Shown in pieces: positions 1-11,904 of a stretch of 64,000 bases of DNA. Source of the stretch: Valencia hispanica (Eukaryota > Chordata > Actinopteri > Cyprinodontiformes > Valenciidae). The translations under genes were made by a program, and so were the position numbers. The notes beneath the pieces are model-generated. The model saw only the letters and a list, made by a program, of their open reading frames with translations. It did no database searches and was not told where the DNA came from. Numbering within the stretch: position 1 is the first letter of the stretch; each line of letters opens with the position of its first letter. The stretch spans positions 48,657,286 through 48,721,285 of the forward strand of contig OY747702.1 in assembly GCA_963556495.2 (NCBI GenBank), in the 5' to 3' direction.

Positions 1-519
1 CTTTCTTCAGGCTCTCTCCCTAAGCCACGCCTCAATAACACAAGCACGCGCAGTCAGCATAGTCTCGTTGGTTCTTCTTTGTCATTGCTTTTTCAAAAAC
101 CCCTTTGCGTTTTTGAAAATTTTTTGGAAGAGTTTCTGCTTAACCAACGAACTCCACCAAAAAAACAACACTTCAATTGATGCAGCTGGCGAAATCCATT
201 TATCTGCTATCACGATAAGCTAGGGCGACCCCACTTCCTGTTTACAGCCGAGAACGTGTGATGGGTGCACAAACATGGGGACGTGCAGAAGGGGAGGAAG
301 TTTGGCTTGCAACCCTATCATCCGGAACGGACCGTGATATTTGATTGGATGAGGTTTTCCCAAGGTTTCTCCCTGTACAGGGATTAATGTTTACTCTGTC
401 ATGTTAAATAACTCCAAACTTATTGGTTGCCATCGGTATATGAAGAGCATTTCTCCCAGTATTGAAAAAAGTGTTTCAAATTGAAATCGTATACCCTGCC
501 TTTAACTTCAGCTTTTCTT
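1..519. other. Undefined sequence
   Basis: No coding exon recognised. The first 400 bases are moderately GC-rich and have the look of the interior of a DNA transposon, but no terminal repeat is visible within the window. Confidence 0.3.
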
Positions 520-624
520 CAACAACTTTCTACAACAACTCCTTAAAGAATTAAACATATGAGCTACAACAACACTTAATTTCCCTCTGGGATCAATAAA
601 GTATTTTTGAATTGAATTGAATTC
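520..624 (+). mobile_element. 5'-truncated Rex1-type LINE, 3' end
   Basis: The sequence runs through an AATAAA-bearing 3' end (GGGATCAATAAAGTAT) into a short GAATT tandem tail. It matches, in opposite orientation, the 3' end of the long Rex1-type LINE at 51389-54610, so it is a severely truncated copy of the same family. No coding sequence remains. Confidence 0.75.
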
Positions 625-872
625 TTATCACACTAGGAACCTTCAATTCTTATAAAGGTTGCAACAAGTCCAAACTGCACGAATCAATCAACCAACCTGT
701 GATGGAAATTGAATATTTATAATAGTCTCTGAGCTCAAATAGAAAAAAACTTTATTACCTCTCGCAAGAGACAATTATTCCCACCTATTGTTTACCAAAA
801 CGTCTTCAAAGAGAGACAAAAAAAAAATACTGAAATTTTGCTTTGAAGTCAAATCTTTTCTGAACCCCAATG

Positions 873-955
873 GCAAGGCAATTTTATTTGTATAGCACTC
901 TTTCAACTAGGTAATTCAAGGTGCTTCAATTACATTGGTCTGCAAAAAGTAGAAA
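873..955 (-). mobile_element. L2 LINE 3' tail (antisense)
   Basis: Starts with GGCAAGGCAATTTTATTTG and continues with the antisense of the L2 3' end seen at 8400-8472 and 34880-34955 (AAAGCACCTTGAATTA on the sense strand). Only the last ~80 bases of the family are present. Confidence 0.7.
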
Positions 956-2376
956 ACAGCTATAAGCAATTAACCCTGAAGAAGCTGTCTAAAATTAAAG
1001 ATTAATAATGTTAGTTTAATATATTAATGTGAAACCTGTAGGCTGTGAGACACGTCTGCTCTGATTGGTTGTGTACATTAAGCATTAGCTGTGATTGTTT
1101 TTGCAACGCAGGGCTCCTGCTCTTTGTTTCAAGCCAACATGTTAGAAACACACATTCTTTCCTGCTCATCTGTAATCATTATTTAGGACAACTGGCAGGA
1201 CATGGTATATGGTTCTCACAGTATGATAATGTTGAGTATAAATGTCAGATTTATGTTTTTTTTTTATTTACAGATAATTTTAAAACTAAAATACCTAATA
1301 AAACCAAATTAAAGATCCAAACTCAAAACATAATTATGCCTATGGCTCCTAAAATGTAACATAACAAAGTGAATATTAGTTATGACAATCCTATCTATAA
1401 CATAACTTTTCTTCCTTAATTTAATACATAGATTTCAGCAACATAAAATAAATACCAGCAAAACGGAAAGGTATTTTCCTATTTTCATATTGTGTAGAAA
1501 ATACCATTTTGCTGTGATTTATAGAGCTGTTTAATTAGTTGTGCTATATGCTGTGGTAGCCAGCATGTGTTTATCTACTTAGCAGACATTCATTGCTAGC
1601 AATAGGCTTGAAGCTGCATTACCTTTTAAAAAGAGTTATGGTTGAGGTTCCTCTAGCTTTGATACCTTGACCTTCAATTTCATCTGGCTTGTAAGCCTAG
1701 GAAAAGTTTAGCAGGTTTCTTTCAGCCAGCCGACCAGAAATGTGCAGCAACAGGTGGGGGTCCTTCAAATATTTGAAACTGATCACTCCAGGATATTTTC
1801 ATTATAAGGACTTAAAATGTTAGGCAGGGAATGATGGTAAATTCTAATTGGTTCGAAACTCAGAACAATCTATGTTTATGTACAGAAAATACGGGACTCT
1901 GATAATGCAGTTTTTTTTTAGCACCGATCAACCAATAACATACCATTTATCAGCGTGGTATGGAGCTTGAAAACTAGGGAAAGCCAAAAGTGGCACAATT
2001 CAGTAAAAATAAATTGCTTGTTTAATAAATGTTTATATGCGGTCATTCCAATAAAATAGGAAATACACTCATTTAATTATTAATTAAATAATTGCTATCT
2101 GAATGTTGAATCTTTGATTTGTGTAATTAAAGAATTACATATGGAAATCACAAATAAAAATGTACAATAAAACATTTAAGAAATATATCTATTCAGTTCA
2201 GTAGTTGTGTTGGAGGACATCTTGAATTTATATATCCGTTAGCTCTGCCCATCAAGTTCATTGGGTGGGACTGACACTGTTATAAACAAGGGGATTGGTC
2301 TACAGTTAAACTGCTGTGTGTTAACCAATCAAATGTTAGGATCTATTCGAAGAGTGAAACTGAAAGTTCAAATCGT
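956..2376. other. Undefined AT-rich sequence
   Basis: No supported gene. Open frames here are short and match no family I recognise. Confidence 0.3.
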
Positions 2377-2933
2377 TTAAAGGAGTCATAACCTAGTATT
2401 ACTTTGGATACCCACGCTCTATTATAGTCATTCAGGCCCTTCTAAAAAAGAAAAGTTGAAACACAGAGCTCCTCTGACCCTTATTTCTGAAGGCATTATT
2501 GTCTCGCGAGATCTGATGCGATATTTTGGCTGTCGTGGTCATTGTAATAATGCAAATGAGGGGCGCGTTGATTGGTGGCAAGAAGGAGGGGGGTTGACAC
2601 CGCAGGTAACGCTTCAGCATATCTAACCCAAATTTACTACTCCCGCTAGCATACAATAGCCACATTAGCAGTTAGCTGCTGTTTGTTACACACAGTAGAG
2701 CAATAAAAACATAGCCTTACCGTTTCAATTGCAGGCAAGTCTCTGATTGTTGGAATTGCCCCTTTTTTCAAACGGAGCTTTGATGCCAACCTCGCCTGAT
2801 TTATTTTCTTTTCTGTTTGCTTTTCTTGTTTTCTTTCCTTAACTTTTTCTTAGTTACTTTATCTACCCAGCCCCTGGAGTTACTGTATTGGACCGGCTCT
2901 CTTCTTGGATTACTTTTTTATGGACTTATCAAC

Positions 2934-4140
2934 ATGGCTTTTTGCTCAGCTGAGGATTTTGAATAACTGCTCCACAGAATTGAGGGCATTGAAACGAAGC
3001 AACGTCGTCTGGAAATTAATTTTGATCTCCACGCTGATGATGGAAACGACACAACTTTGCCGTTGAATACACCTGGAGGAACAGCTTCGCAGCCCGGTGT
3101 TACATTGGTCTAACCGTGTCACAGAGACTCCCTCAGCCAACAGGCGCCTGAGCGGTAGAACTCTGCAGTCTAATGAACACTGGCCACCTTTAAAACGCAC
3201 GGATTCATCAACCCCAGCCTGTTCTCCGAGGAAGAAAAAACAAAAGAAACTCTAGCACAGAGAAAGCTCTGAACCCAGACCTGCCGCTTCTGCTAAAAGT
3301 AAACAAAAGAAGTTTCAGCCAAAAACAAGAGATATTTCTCCACCTGGAATCCCGCTGAAAAACAGATTTGCAGCCTTGAGTTCCCCGAAAGATGACGCAG
3401 CCCCCGGGACCAGTCAACGCCACCAGGAGAAACCCATCCGCATCAAACAGACACATAAGAAAGTAAGAGCCCCCCCCAGCAAAGATTGTTATCATACAAG
3501 ACTGATCAATTAATGGAATTGAGGCTTTTTGTAGCAAGAACACCAGAGTTTATTGCTGCTACAAAAATACAGTGAGAGAAATATCAGAAAAAATCCAGAA
3601 CATCTTGGACCAACATCCTACTCTGGAAAAGCTTGTCATTCAAGCTGGATCAGCAGATATCGCGATGAGACAATCAGATTCTGAAGAGAAACTTTTCCGA
3701 TCTCCTACAGAGACTTGACGGACTTAACGTAAACATCCTCATCAGCGGACCAGTCCCTGAAGGGAATGATGAAAGATTTAGCAGACTCCGCATGCTCCAT
3801 AAATGATTGAAGAAACAATCAGATGAGAAATCGTTCACATTTATTAATCATTTCAAAGTATTTGGAAGTGCTTATCATCTGTTCAAAGCAGGCCAACGTT
3901 ATCTTAACAAGGCCGTAGTAAGGCTGTTGGCTGCAAACATTTTCTTTTATCAAAATCAGAAAACAAAACACTTGCTCCCAAAAGCTGACCTTGAGGCGCC
4001 CATGGATATCAGAGAACAAAAACAGCAAGTCATGATGACACCACAGGACCGAACAGATAAACAACCATCAGAGATTAAGTCTTCATCTTCCTGTGACTCA
4101 GCCACATCAAATGATTCTCCATTTAGAAACTTTACAGACT
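2934..4140 (+). pseudogene. L2 ORF1 remnant with SGNH-hydrolase-like part
   Basis: A start codon at 2934 opens a frame (MAFCSAEDFE) that hits a stop at once, then continues as recognisable but interrupted coding sequence. At about 3600-3790 the translation contains an ISGPVP-like stretch and a following RFSRL-type segment typical of the esterase (SGNH) domain in CR1/L2 ORF1 proteins. At 3830-3960 the segment around LFKAGQ, then RLLAANIFFY, fits the C-terminal end of that domain, where the catalytic histidine lies in intact copies. Several stops and at least two frame changes exclude function. In live elements ORF1 binds the RNA and helps membrane or chaperone steps; that is family knowledge, not something this copy can do. 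Confidence 0.6.
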
Positions 4141-4149
4141 GAACGAGCA

Positions 4150-5857
4150 AATCAATTATCCACAACTTCGGCCTGATCCAGCATGTCAAACAACCAACAC
4201 ACAATAAAGGACACACTCTGGACTTAATTATCAGCAAAGGTTTAAATATTTCCAACATCTCTGTAATTAATATTGCGTTATATGACCATTTCTGTATTTT
4301 CTTTGAAAGTATCATCTCTGCTAAATTATCCAGCCACAGTAAGACCACTATAAAAAAGCGTTTTCTAGGGGACAGTTCAGTAGAAACCTTTAAACGTATT
4401 TACCCTTCCACCACATCCCCCTCATCTCCCAACTCAAACTCAGTAAACAAGCTGGTAGATAATTTCCTTGCGAAAATCTCAGACATCATGGATTCCATTG
4501 CTCCAACTAAAGTGAAAGTAGTCTCAGGGAGAAAGAAGTCTCAGTGGGCAAGTAATCCACTGGTACGTAGTGAAAAAAAGAGTGTCGACGAGCAGAGAGA
4601 AAATGGCGGAAAACTCGACTCCAGGTTCACTGAGATCTACAAAGAGAGACTAAATAGATATCAGCTAACTATAAAAGATGCTATGGAATCGTTCTTTTCT
4701 GACATCATCAACAGAAACATTAATAATGCACGGACTCTATTTGCAACAGTGGAAAGACTAACTAATCCTTTAGTGACAGTAGCCCCAGAATTAAACTCCA
4801 CCAGGGCCTGCAATGAATTTGCCAGCTTTTTCACTGAAAAGATTTTAACAATTAGACGATCAATCTGTACCTCAATATCGAACCCACAACCAGTGCCATC
4901 CCCAATCAACAACAATGTAGAGAAATTGTCTGAATTCCACGAATTAAACCAGAACAGCCTTGAAAAAAATCAGTATCCAATTATGCTCCTCCTCTTGCTG
5001 TCTTGATGTCCTACCCACAGCTTTTCTAAAGAAAGTTCTTCCTGTTATTGTGTCTGATCTGGTTCAAATAGTGAACTCATCCCTCTTGCCAGGTGTCTTC
5101 CCCCAGGCTTTAAAAACAGCAGTTATTAAACCGCTACTAAAGAAGAAGAATCTGGACAACACGTTAATACAGAACTACAAGCCGATGTCTAATCTTCCAT
5201 TCATCAGTAAGATTATTGAAAACGCGGTGTTTCAGCAGTTAAATAGCTTCATAACAATGACAAACCGTTTTGATGTTTTTCAGTCTGGTTTCCGTGCTCG
5301 CCACAGCACCGAGACTGCCCTCATCAAAGTATTCAATGACATCCGCATTATTACAAACTGTGGTAGAACCACAGTGCTGGTTCTGTTGGACCTCAGTGCA
5401 GCATTTGACACTGTTGATCATGAAACATTACTGGAACGACTGGAGAGCTGGGTCGGACTTTCTGGTACACTACTTGGCTGGTTTGAGTCTTACCTAAAGA
5501 ACAGGGACTTCTATGTTTCAATAGGAAACTTTTCATCAGAACGAACAGAAATCACATGTGGGGTGCCCCAGGGCTCCATCCTGGGGCCCCTCTTATTTAA
5601 TATCTACATGCTCCCACTAGGCAAGATTATAGCAACCAATAACATTAGCTACCATAACTACGCGGATGACACTCAGCTCTACATTGCAATGTCACCAGGT
5701 GACTCTGAACCCATTCAAACCCTAAATCAATGCATTGACCAAATAAATGGATGGATGTGCCATAACTTTCTCCAGCTGAATAGAAACAAAACTGAAGTAA
5801 TTCTTTTTGGACCCAAAGAGGAACGATCAAGAGTCAGCACACAGCTTCAGTTAATAC
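4150..5857 (+). pseudogene. L2 ORF2 remnant: end of endonuclease plus reverse transcriptase
   Basis: The N-terminal endonuclease is mostly missing; only its last part is seen (HTLDLIIS then a YDHF in place of the usual SDH, about 4200-4310). The frame shifts near 4980. The following open stretch, 322 codons from 4960, holds RT motifs in order: [10 protein letters not shown] (residues 111-120), LDLSAAFD (143-150), GVPQGS (201-206) and YADD (234-237), so the catalytic aspartates are kept. It stops making sense at 5857 where a hAT element is inserted; the coding sequence resumes at 7659. RT uses the 3' end of its own RNA to prime at a nicked target. The missing endonuclease and frame breaks make this copy dead. 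Confidence 0.85.
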
Positions 5858-7650
5858 TAGGGATGGACATTCGATTAAACCAGTGTTTCTCAAACTTTTT
5901 TTATCATTCCCCACTTTGGACAAAGTAGCATACACAATCCCCCCATGCTTTTATCGCCCCAACAGAATGGTGACCACGCCTGATTTTTTAAGTGTTTTAT
6001 TTATTTAAATAGCCGAGTTAGTCTACAAGTTTTTAAGGTTATAAATTAGTTGGAAAAGGGGTTTCGCACTGGTATAAAACCGGCTCAGAAATATATGCTG
6101 TCAGTAGTTGCTACATGTAGATCTTCAGCTCACAGTTGGAGAAAATAAAAGTTGCAGTTTTATCAAATTTACAAAGCAATATACTCATCCCTGTATTTCC
6201 TCCGTGGTTGACCGTGTGACTTCTCTTACTCTGAAACGTCCCTGATCTTTTTAGATATTTGTACATTTTGTAAATGGAATCTCTGATAATGCGGCTACTT
6301 CAGCTTGTTTTGTTCTGCTGCGATATATTCCAACGTCAAACTCCCAGCCCGATGTTCCAGGTCCTGGTTCTGTTTACAATGATGATCACAATTGCTAATT
6401 TATTTGATTGTGTTTAATTTTGTGAGAGGGGGGAGTTGGTTGATTTAACTTACAGTTCAGTGAAAACCTTCACAACGAATCTAGGGGGGAAAAACTATTT
6501 AAATCTCATTGATGTCATGCCCCACCTGCAATACCTCTGCGCCCCACTAGTGGGGCTCGCCCCATAGTTTGAGAAACATTGGATTAAACTGTCTTCATCG
6601 ATCATCGGGAGAGTTAACGATCGATTTTCAAATAATCATTGATATTTTTATATTAAAATTCATTGTTCATAGGCTATATTAAAATGCAGTGTGAATAGAA
6701 AAATAGGGTGTTTCCTCATTGAGATTTTCATTACAAGTAGGACACCTCTTGTGGCAGTTAAACGGAATTAATTCACGGTAGTTGCACAAAGAAAATAAGC
6801 AGCGGTGCTGACAGCTAAAAGACGGTAGGCCTACTCATTAACACAACTGACGCTAATATTTTTCTTCTCCAAAAAAGTTACAATAAAAATAAAAAGTCAT
6901 GTTAAACAAAAACTTAATAAAAAAAAATACAATATAGGTCTGATAGTTTTGTTACATTTGGAAAAAAGAGTCGAGAAATAGGATGAGAGAGATCAGCGTA
7001 CCTAACAATAAATTAGGCTCATTAACGGAGTAAATAAGACCAAAAAAAAGAAACCGTAACTTATATATAACTTTAGCATGAGTCTACTGATTTTTGTTGA
7101 GAAAGATGAGCATGTTAACATCCGCTGGGGTCAGAAGCGAAAACAGACCAGACTGCTGTCGCGTCTGACCTGCAGCAATCGGTGAGTAAGTTTCTCTGCT
7201 CGTTGTGCATCTCGGCTCCTCCGTGCTAACACCGACTTGATGCTAGGTTGAGATCAAGAGCAGGATGCTCCGCTTCTATCCAGGGTTAGAAGTGCGTTAA
7301 AGTACTTATACACAGCTTTGCAGCATTGACAGTGAACCGAGACTTTGTTTGTTTATTTTTTTATTCATAGTGGTCCCACGCCACACTTTACTGCGACACC
7401 TTAATGACAATGCTACTTTTGAAATACACAGAAACTCGCAAGAAACTGAGTCGGCCTGTGGGTTTTATTTTCAGTCATCGCCCTCGTGTGGTAAAGTGTT
7501 TAATTACTGCCACATAGCAAAATTCATTGCATTCCTTTAAAACTCACACTATGCAACAGAACATGCGTTAATCGATCGGTAAAAAAAATGTCGTCGATGA
7601 AATTCTTAATGATCAATTAATCGATCGTCGATTAATTATGCCCATCCCTA
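5858..7650. mobile_element. hAT element inserted in the L2 LINE
   Basis: Begins TAGGGATGGACAT and ends ATGCCCATCCCTA, an inverted pair. It is flanked by an exact 8-bp duplication GTTAATAC at 5850-5857 and 7651-7658, the hAT signature. The flanking L2 reading resumes cleanly after it. The 5' and 3' subterminal regions are rich in CGAT-containing short repeats. No transposase was recognised, so it is non-autonomous. It contains a second hAT element at 5881-6581. Confidence 0.9.
5881..6581. mobile_element. hAT element inserted inside another hAT
   Basis: Begins CAGTGTTTCTCAAAC and ends GTTTGAGAAACATTG, a near-perfect inverted pair typical of Charlie-like hAT elements. Flanked by an exact 8-bp duplication GATTAAAC at 5873-5880 and 6582-6589. 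It lies only 23 bases inside the start of the outer hAT. No coding capacity. Confidence 0.9.
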
Positions 7651-7658
7651 GTTAATAC

Positions 7659-8285
7659 AGCTAGAAACTACTGATCAGGCTCGTAACCTAGGTGTAGTAA
7701 TGGACTCAGACCTGAACCTCCAGGGTCACATAAAGGCAATAACAAGGTCAGGGTTCTATCACCTGAAGAACATTTCTAGGATTAAAGGACTGATGTTGCA
7801 ACAGGACCTAGAAAAACTCATCCATGCGTTTATCTTTAGTCGGATAGATTACTGCAACAGCGTCCTCACAGGTCTGCCTAAAAAGTCAATCAGACAGCTG
7901 CAGCGGATCCAGAACGCTGCTGCTGGTGTTCCTCACTAGAACCAGGAAAGTAGAGCACATCACCCCAGTTCTAAAGTCATTACACTGGCTCCCTGTAGCT
8001 CAGAGAATAGACTTCTAAATACCTTTACTAGTTTATAAATCATTACATGGCTTAGCACCAAAATATGTTGAAGACCTGTTGTCACGGTACCAACCACCAA
8101 GACCACTCAGGTCCTCCAACTCTAGCCTGCTAAACATCCCTAGACTAAACATGGAGAAGCAGCTTTCAGTTTCTATGCTTCCTATATCTGGAACAGACTT
8201 CCTGACGAGTGCAGAGCTGCTGAAACTCTGAACTGCTTTAAATCGAGACTAAAAACCATCTGTTTAGAATTGCCTTCGAGTAAAT
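7659..8285 (+). pseudogene. L2 ORF2 C-terminal remnant
   Basis: Continuation of the LINE ORF2 after the hAT insertion. The frame [20 protein letters not shown] from about 7685 through [15 protein letters not shown] is the conserved region downstream of RT in L2 proteins. It is broken near 7930, where the homologous copy at 34384 reads on in another frame (VEHITPVLKSLHWLP). Later parts to about 8280 are recognisable only with frame changes. The 3' untranslated region follows to 8472. Confidence 0.8.
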
Positions 8286-8472
8286 TATTGATGACATATG
8301 TATGAAATGTGTTCATGCTCTCTTGCTTTATTGTGTATCATGTGCAATGTGTGTTTCTTTTACTTTTAATTTCCATTGTTTTTTTGTTTTTTAAATCACC
8401 AAATCATGTAAAGCACCTTGAATTACCCTGCTGTTGAAAGTGTGCTATACAAATAACATTGCCTTGCCTTGA

Positions 8473-8905
8473 TATTGTCCCAACCTTGTAAACGATTCCG
8501 ACGTAAAAAAATATAAACAATATTTCCATGTTGATTCTGGCAGTCAACAACAGAGCAACTCACGTGTGCACTACGTTTCTGCGTCTTTCTCGGTCGAGTT
8601 CGTACTTCGAATCGGAAGTGATGCGTCGGTCGTGAACGAACTGGCTCTAAGAGCTAACTCTTTGAAGTGAACGATGGGAGCCGGGTCGTCATTGGGAGCC
8701 GTTTTTATTTTATTTATTTTTTTCATTCACCCCTGCTTGTTTTGGTACATTTGGTACACATCTTTTTGCATTGATTTTGATGATAAATACACTTTAAGCA
8801 ACAGAAAATCTGAGGAGCCACTTGGGAGCCGAAAGAGCCGGCTCTTTATGGTGAGCCAAGCCAAAAGAACTGGCTCTCCAAAAAGAGCTGGAATTCCCAT
8901 CCCTA
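8473..8905. mobile_element. hAT element fragment, one end present
   Basis: The right end GGAATTCCCATCCCTA at 8890-8905 is a hAT-type terminus, and the interior has AAGAGCCGGCTCTTT-like palindromic motifs common in fish hAT elements. The opposite terminus and an 8-bp duplication were not found, so this is a fragment, perhaps cut off when the L2 arrived. Confidence 0.5.
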
Positions 8906-9217
8906 GAATTCAGTAATGGCGGCGCTCGACTGAATATGAGGGGGAAAGGGGAGAGGAGCAGGGCGGGCTTCCTGCAGCATAGGTAGGTCTGCGATGTCCA
9001 TATATGGTATATCCTGTGCCGACTTGACTTCAAGTCGGCCACAAATTTAAATCACGTATTTTAGTGCGCATGCACGTGGGCTGGTTGATGAACCCAGGGG
9101 TAAACAAACGCTTCACTTTTAAATATCGGCTTCCCGGCCAGTGTATAATCGTTAGGCAATCATAACATACATTTTTTCTTGTGGAAAAGTGAAGATTACA
9201 GGTCATGACTCCTTTAA

Positions 9218-10620
9218 TGATGGACTAAAGCACGTTAAATATGAAATAATTAAATACACACGAAACTAATTATTAAAATGAAATAAATTCACATTTTAAT
9301 CAATGATTTGCACATGTATTATTTTTGTATTGTACATTTTATAAATATTGCTGGATTTTTAGATATATTTAACACATCTATTACAGTTTATATTAAACAT
9401 ATATGAATACTTATTTGACAGATTTTATTTGGAGGATTGTGGCACTTTTAGCCCTATGTATGTTTTTTCTTGTCGGTAGAAATGCACCATTGTTTCAACA
9501 ATTCCACGCTTTATGCAATGAACACATTCCTCTTATTTAAGTTCACATTTCCTATTTAGACTCACTGATTATCTCACCACAATAGTTCATTACATTTATT
9601 AACTTGTATGCATTCTATTATGAACAAATTGCAATTTAAATATCAAACACTACATTGCCATAAAAAAAACACACAAAAAAACCCCCAGTAAGGCTTCATG
9701 CGTAAAAAGACTTATTGTTTTTTGTAGAGCAGATTTCCACCAGGAACATGTAAGTCACTTTTGTGGCTTGGCAGAGATTCACAGTTTGAGCCAGGAGCTC
9801 CTGTAGCTGCTGAAGCAGCATCGCTCAGCTGGAGCATCCGACTGGACACCTGTCAGTGCAAGCGCTCCAATTATTTCCTTAAATTCAAAGGTCCAAGACT
9901 TCCATATCCTCTTGTCCTCCTCCACTTGTCACCGTGAAGCCTGAAATGTTTTTCCAGTGCTCAGCTTTTTGATTTTATTTTTTTTTTTGCACCTCTAACA
10001 CCAGTATGACACTATTTTTGTTGAAGCTAACAGGACAGTTGGTTTCACTCCTGCTGGAGCTGAACTCAGTGGAGTCTGTGAGTTCAAGTTTGAAAATGCA
10101 CCATGCTGGTGGACCCAGCTTGACGCGTGCACTGATATGTTGATTCGGGGGTGTAGCTAGCTTGTGTCAGGCACAGTCAGCCATGCACCTTCTGTTTATA
10201 ATCAAGCAGGAGTCATCAGTTTTTCAACCAGAGTCCTATATTCTGCTTTTTAACTAAAAGAGAAAAGTCTCTGCATGCTGTAGCTGTCATTGTAAAAGCT
10301 GGGAATAAAGATCAAGTTTAAAAAGTTTAAGTTTTGTGTTGACAAATACTTTATCTGATGATGATCTTCGGATAGCTGAGCGGAAACGATTGTCTTATCA
10401 GCAAAAGAGCTGAATGTCATTTATATTATTTTTTTTAATCCTCATATAAGCAGATGTTTTGCAGAGTTATGCCTTTGCAAAGGAGATTAAGAGCATCATG
10501 TTTAGGTTTGACACTTTAGTGTTAGCGTTAGTGGTTATCAGTTGAATTCTCAAAATGTGTAAATTGTCCAATTATGAGAAAAGATTTGTGTTATGACTTT
10601 GAACTAAAAGATCAATAAGA
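9218..10620. other. Undefined sequence
   Basis: AT-rich to about 9700, then mixed. No gene, RNA or element recognised. Confidence 0.3.
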
Positions 10621-10659
10621 TGAGAGGAGAACCATTTTAAAAGTGGGATGGAAATTCTC

Positions 10660-11222
10660 TTCTTTTTTTCATTGCTGCATATATGCATTTGCATGATCTG
10701 AATCTCTGAAGCAGCAATGAAACTTGCTCTGTTTTTTCTGAGGACAAGTACCAAGTTCTGCTGGAAAATGAAATCAGCATCTCTATGAAGCTTGTCAGCA
10801 GAAGGAAGCATGAAGTGCTCTAAAATGTCCTGGTAGATGGCTGTGTTGACTCTGGACTTGATAAAGCTCAGTGGACCAACACCAGCAGAAGACATGGCTC
10901 CCCAAATCACCGTTGACTGTGGAAACTTGGAAATTTCCAAGTTAAATACAAACTTTTCTTTCATCTGAGAAGAGGACTTTGGAAAACTGAGCAAGAGCTC
11001 AGTCTCTGATTCAGGAATAGCTTGACACGAGGAAAGTAACATTAGTAGGGTTCATTTGAGCGTAGCAGCTCTTGAAACGTCCACCAGCCTCGGTCCACTC
11101 CTTGAGGAGCTCCTCCAAATTATTTTGTGGATTTTGCTTGACAATTCTTTCAAGGCTGCGGTTATCCCTCCTACTGGTGCACCTACCTCACTTCTTCCTT
11201 CCACTCAACTTTCTATACAGAC
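10660..11222 (-). mobile_element. Tc1-like transposon relic A (antisense)
   Basis: On the minus strand, about 10735-10930, the translation STVIWGAMSSAGVGPLSFIK, followed by ILEHFMLPSADKL and DADFIFQQ, is the catalytic core of a common fish Tc1 transposase, with an asparagine where the catalytic aspartate of FQQD is expected. Upstream sequence to 11222 resembles the helix-turn-helix region on the same strand but is frame-broken. Termini were not found. Confidence 0.7.
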
Positions 11223-11640
11223 TTTATTTTTATCTGAAAAGAGGACTTTGGATTTCTGAGCAACAGTCCAGTACCTTTACTTTTACCTCCATAGCCCAGG
11301 TAAGACACTTCTGATGTTGTCCCAGGTTCTGGAGTGGCTTAACACAAGGAAAGTAAATGTTGTAGCCCAAGTCCTTGGACATGTCTGTGTGTGGTGGCTC
11401 TCGAGGCACTGACTCCAACTTCCTTCCACGCTTCGTGAGTTGCCACCAAACCCCTGAATAAGCTTTTATCCAGAATTCTATCATGGTCAATATCATGCAC
11501 AATTTCTTCCTTCCACTCAACTTTCCATTAATGTACTTAAATACAGCACTCTACTGCAATAGCAATGATTCTTTGTCTCAGCCTCCTTGTAAGGGATGTC
11601 AGTCACTCACTTGGAAAACATCGGTCTACCCCATTATTAT
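11223..11640 (-). mobile_element. Tc1-like transposon relic B (antisense)
   Basis: A second copy of the N-terminal half of the same transposase family: a minus-strand frame of 96 codons (11520-11230) contains KPLQNLGQHQKCLTWA, the segment before the first catalytic aspartate. It repeats, with divergence, the material in 10970-11222; both end near CTTCCTTCCACTCAACTTTC. Sequence near 11845-11880 resembles a terminal segment of the same family. Confidence 0.6.
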
Positions 11641-11904
11641 ATAGGCCTAAACATTTCTTTATTAAAATCCTTTTTTAATGATCTAAGATAGTATTCCATC
11701 TTTCTGATAGATTGAAACTTGAAGCTGTAAGCTATAATAATCAAAAGGAACAGAAATAAGTGGTAAAAAATACATTCCTTTGTTTATAATAAATTGACTT
11801 GTCACTTTGTGAACTGAATTCATAAAATAATAAATTTTTGATGGTATTCTAATTTATTGGACATCCTGGAATGCACATCAGGAAGAAAACACAAGTAATA
11901 CATT

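Larger units (their letters stand above)
2765..8472 (+). mobile_element. L2-clade LINE, nearly full length but broken
   Basis: Carries a degenerate ORF1 with an esterase-like domain, a partial endonuclease, reverse transcriptase and C-terminal region, and a 3' end with repeated CCTTG units (TTGCCTTGCCTTG). These features and the [11 protein letters not shown] and YADD motifs fit the L2 clade common in fish. It is split by a 1.8-kb hAT insertion at 5858-7650. The 5' end is not sharply defined; it lies somewhere before the ORF1 start at 2934. Stops and frameshifts make it inactive. Confidence 0.8.
2381..9213. mobile_element. TTAA-flanked DNA element (Kolobok-like), interrupted by an L2 LINE
   Basis: Ends are inverted repeats: AGGAGTCATAACCT at 2381 and, on the other strand, AGGAGTCATGACCT ending at 9213 (13 of 14 match). 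Each end is bordered by TTAA (2377-2380 and 9214-9217), the target duplication of Kolobok and piggyBac superfamilies; the TIR does not begin with CC as piggyBac ends usually do, so Kolobok-like is favoured. Its own sequence is roughly 2381-2760 and 8906-9213; the rest is inserted material. No transposase was found, so it is non-autonomous. Confidence 0.7.
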
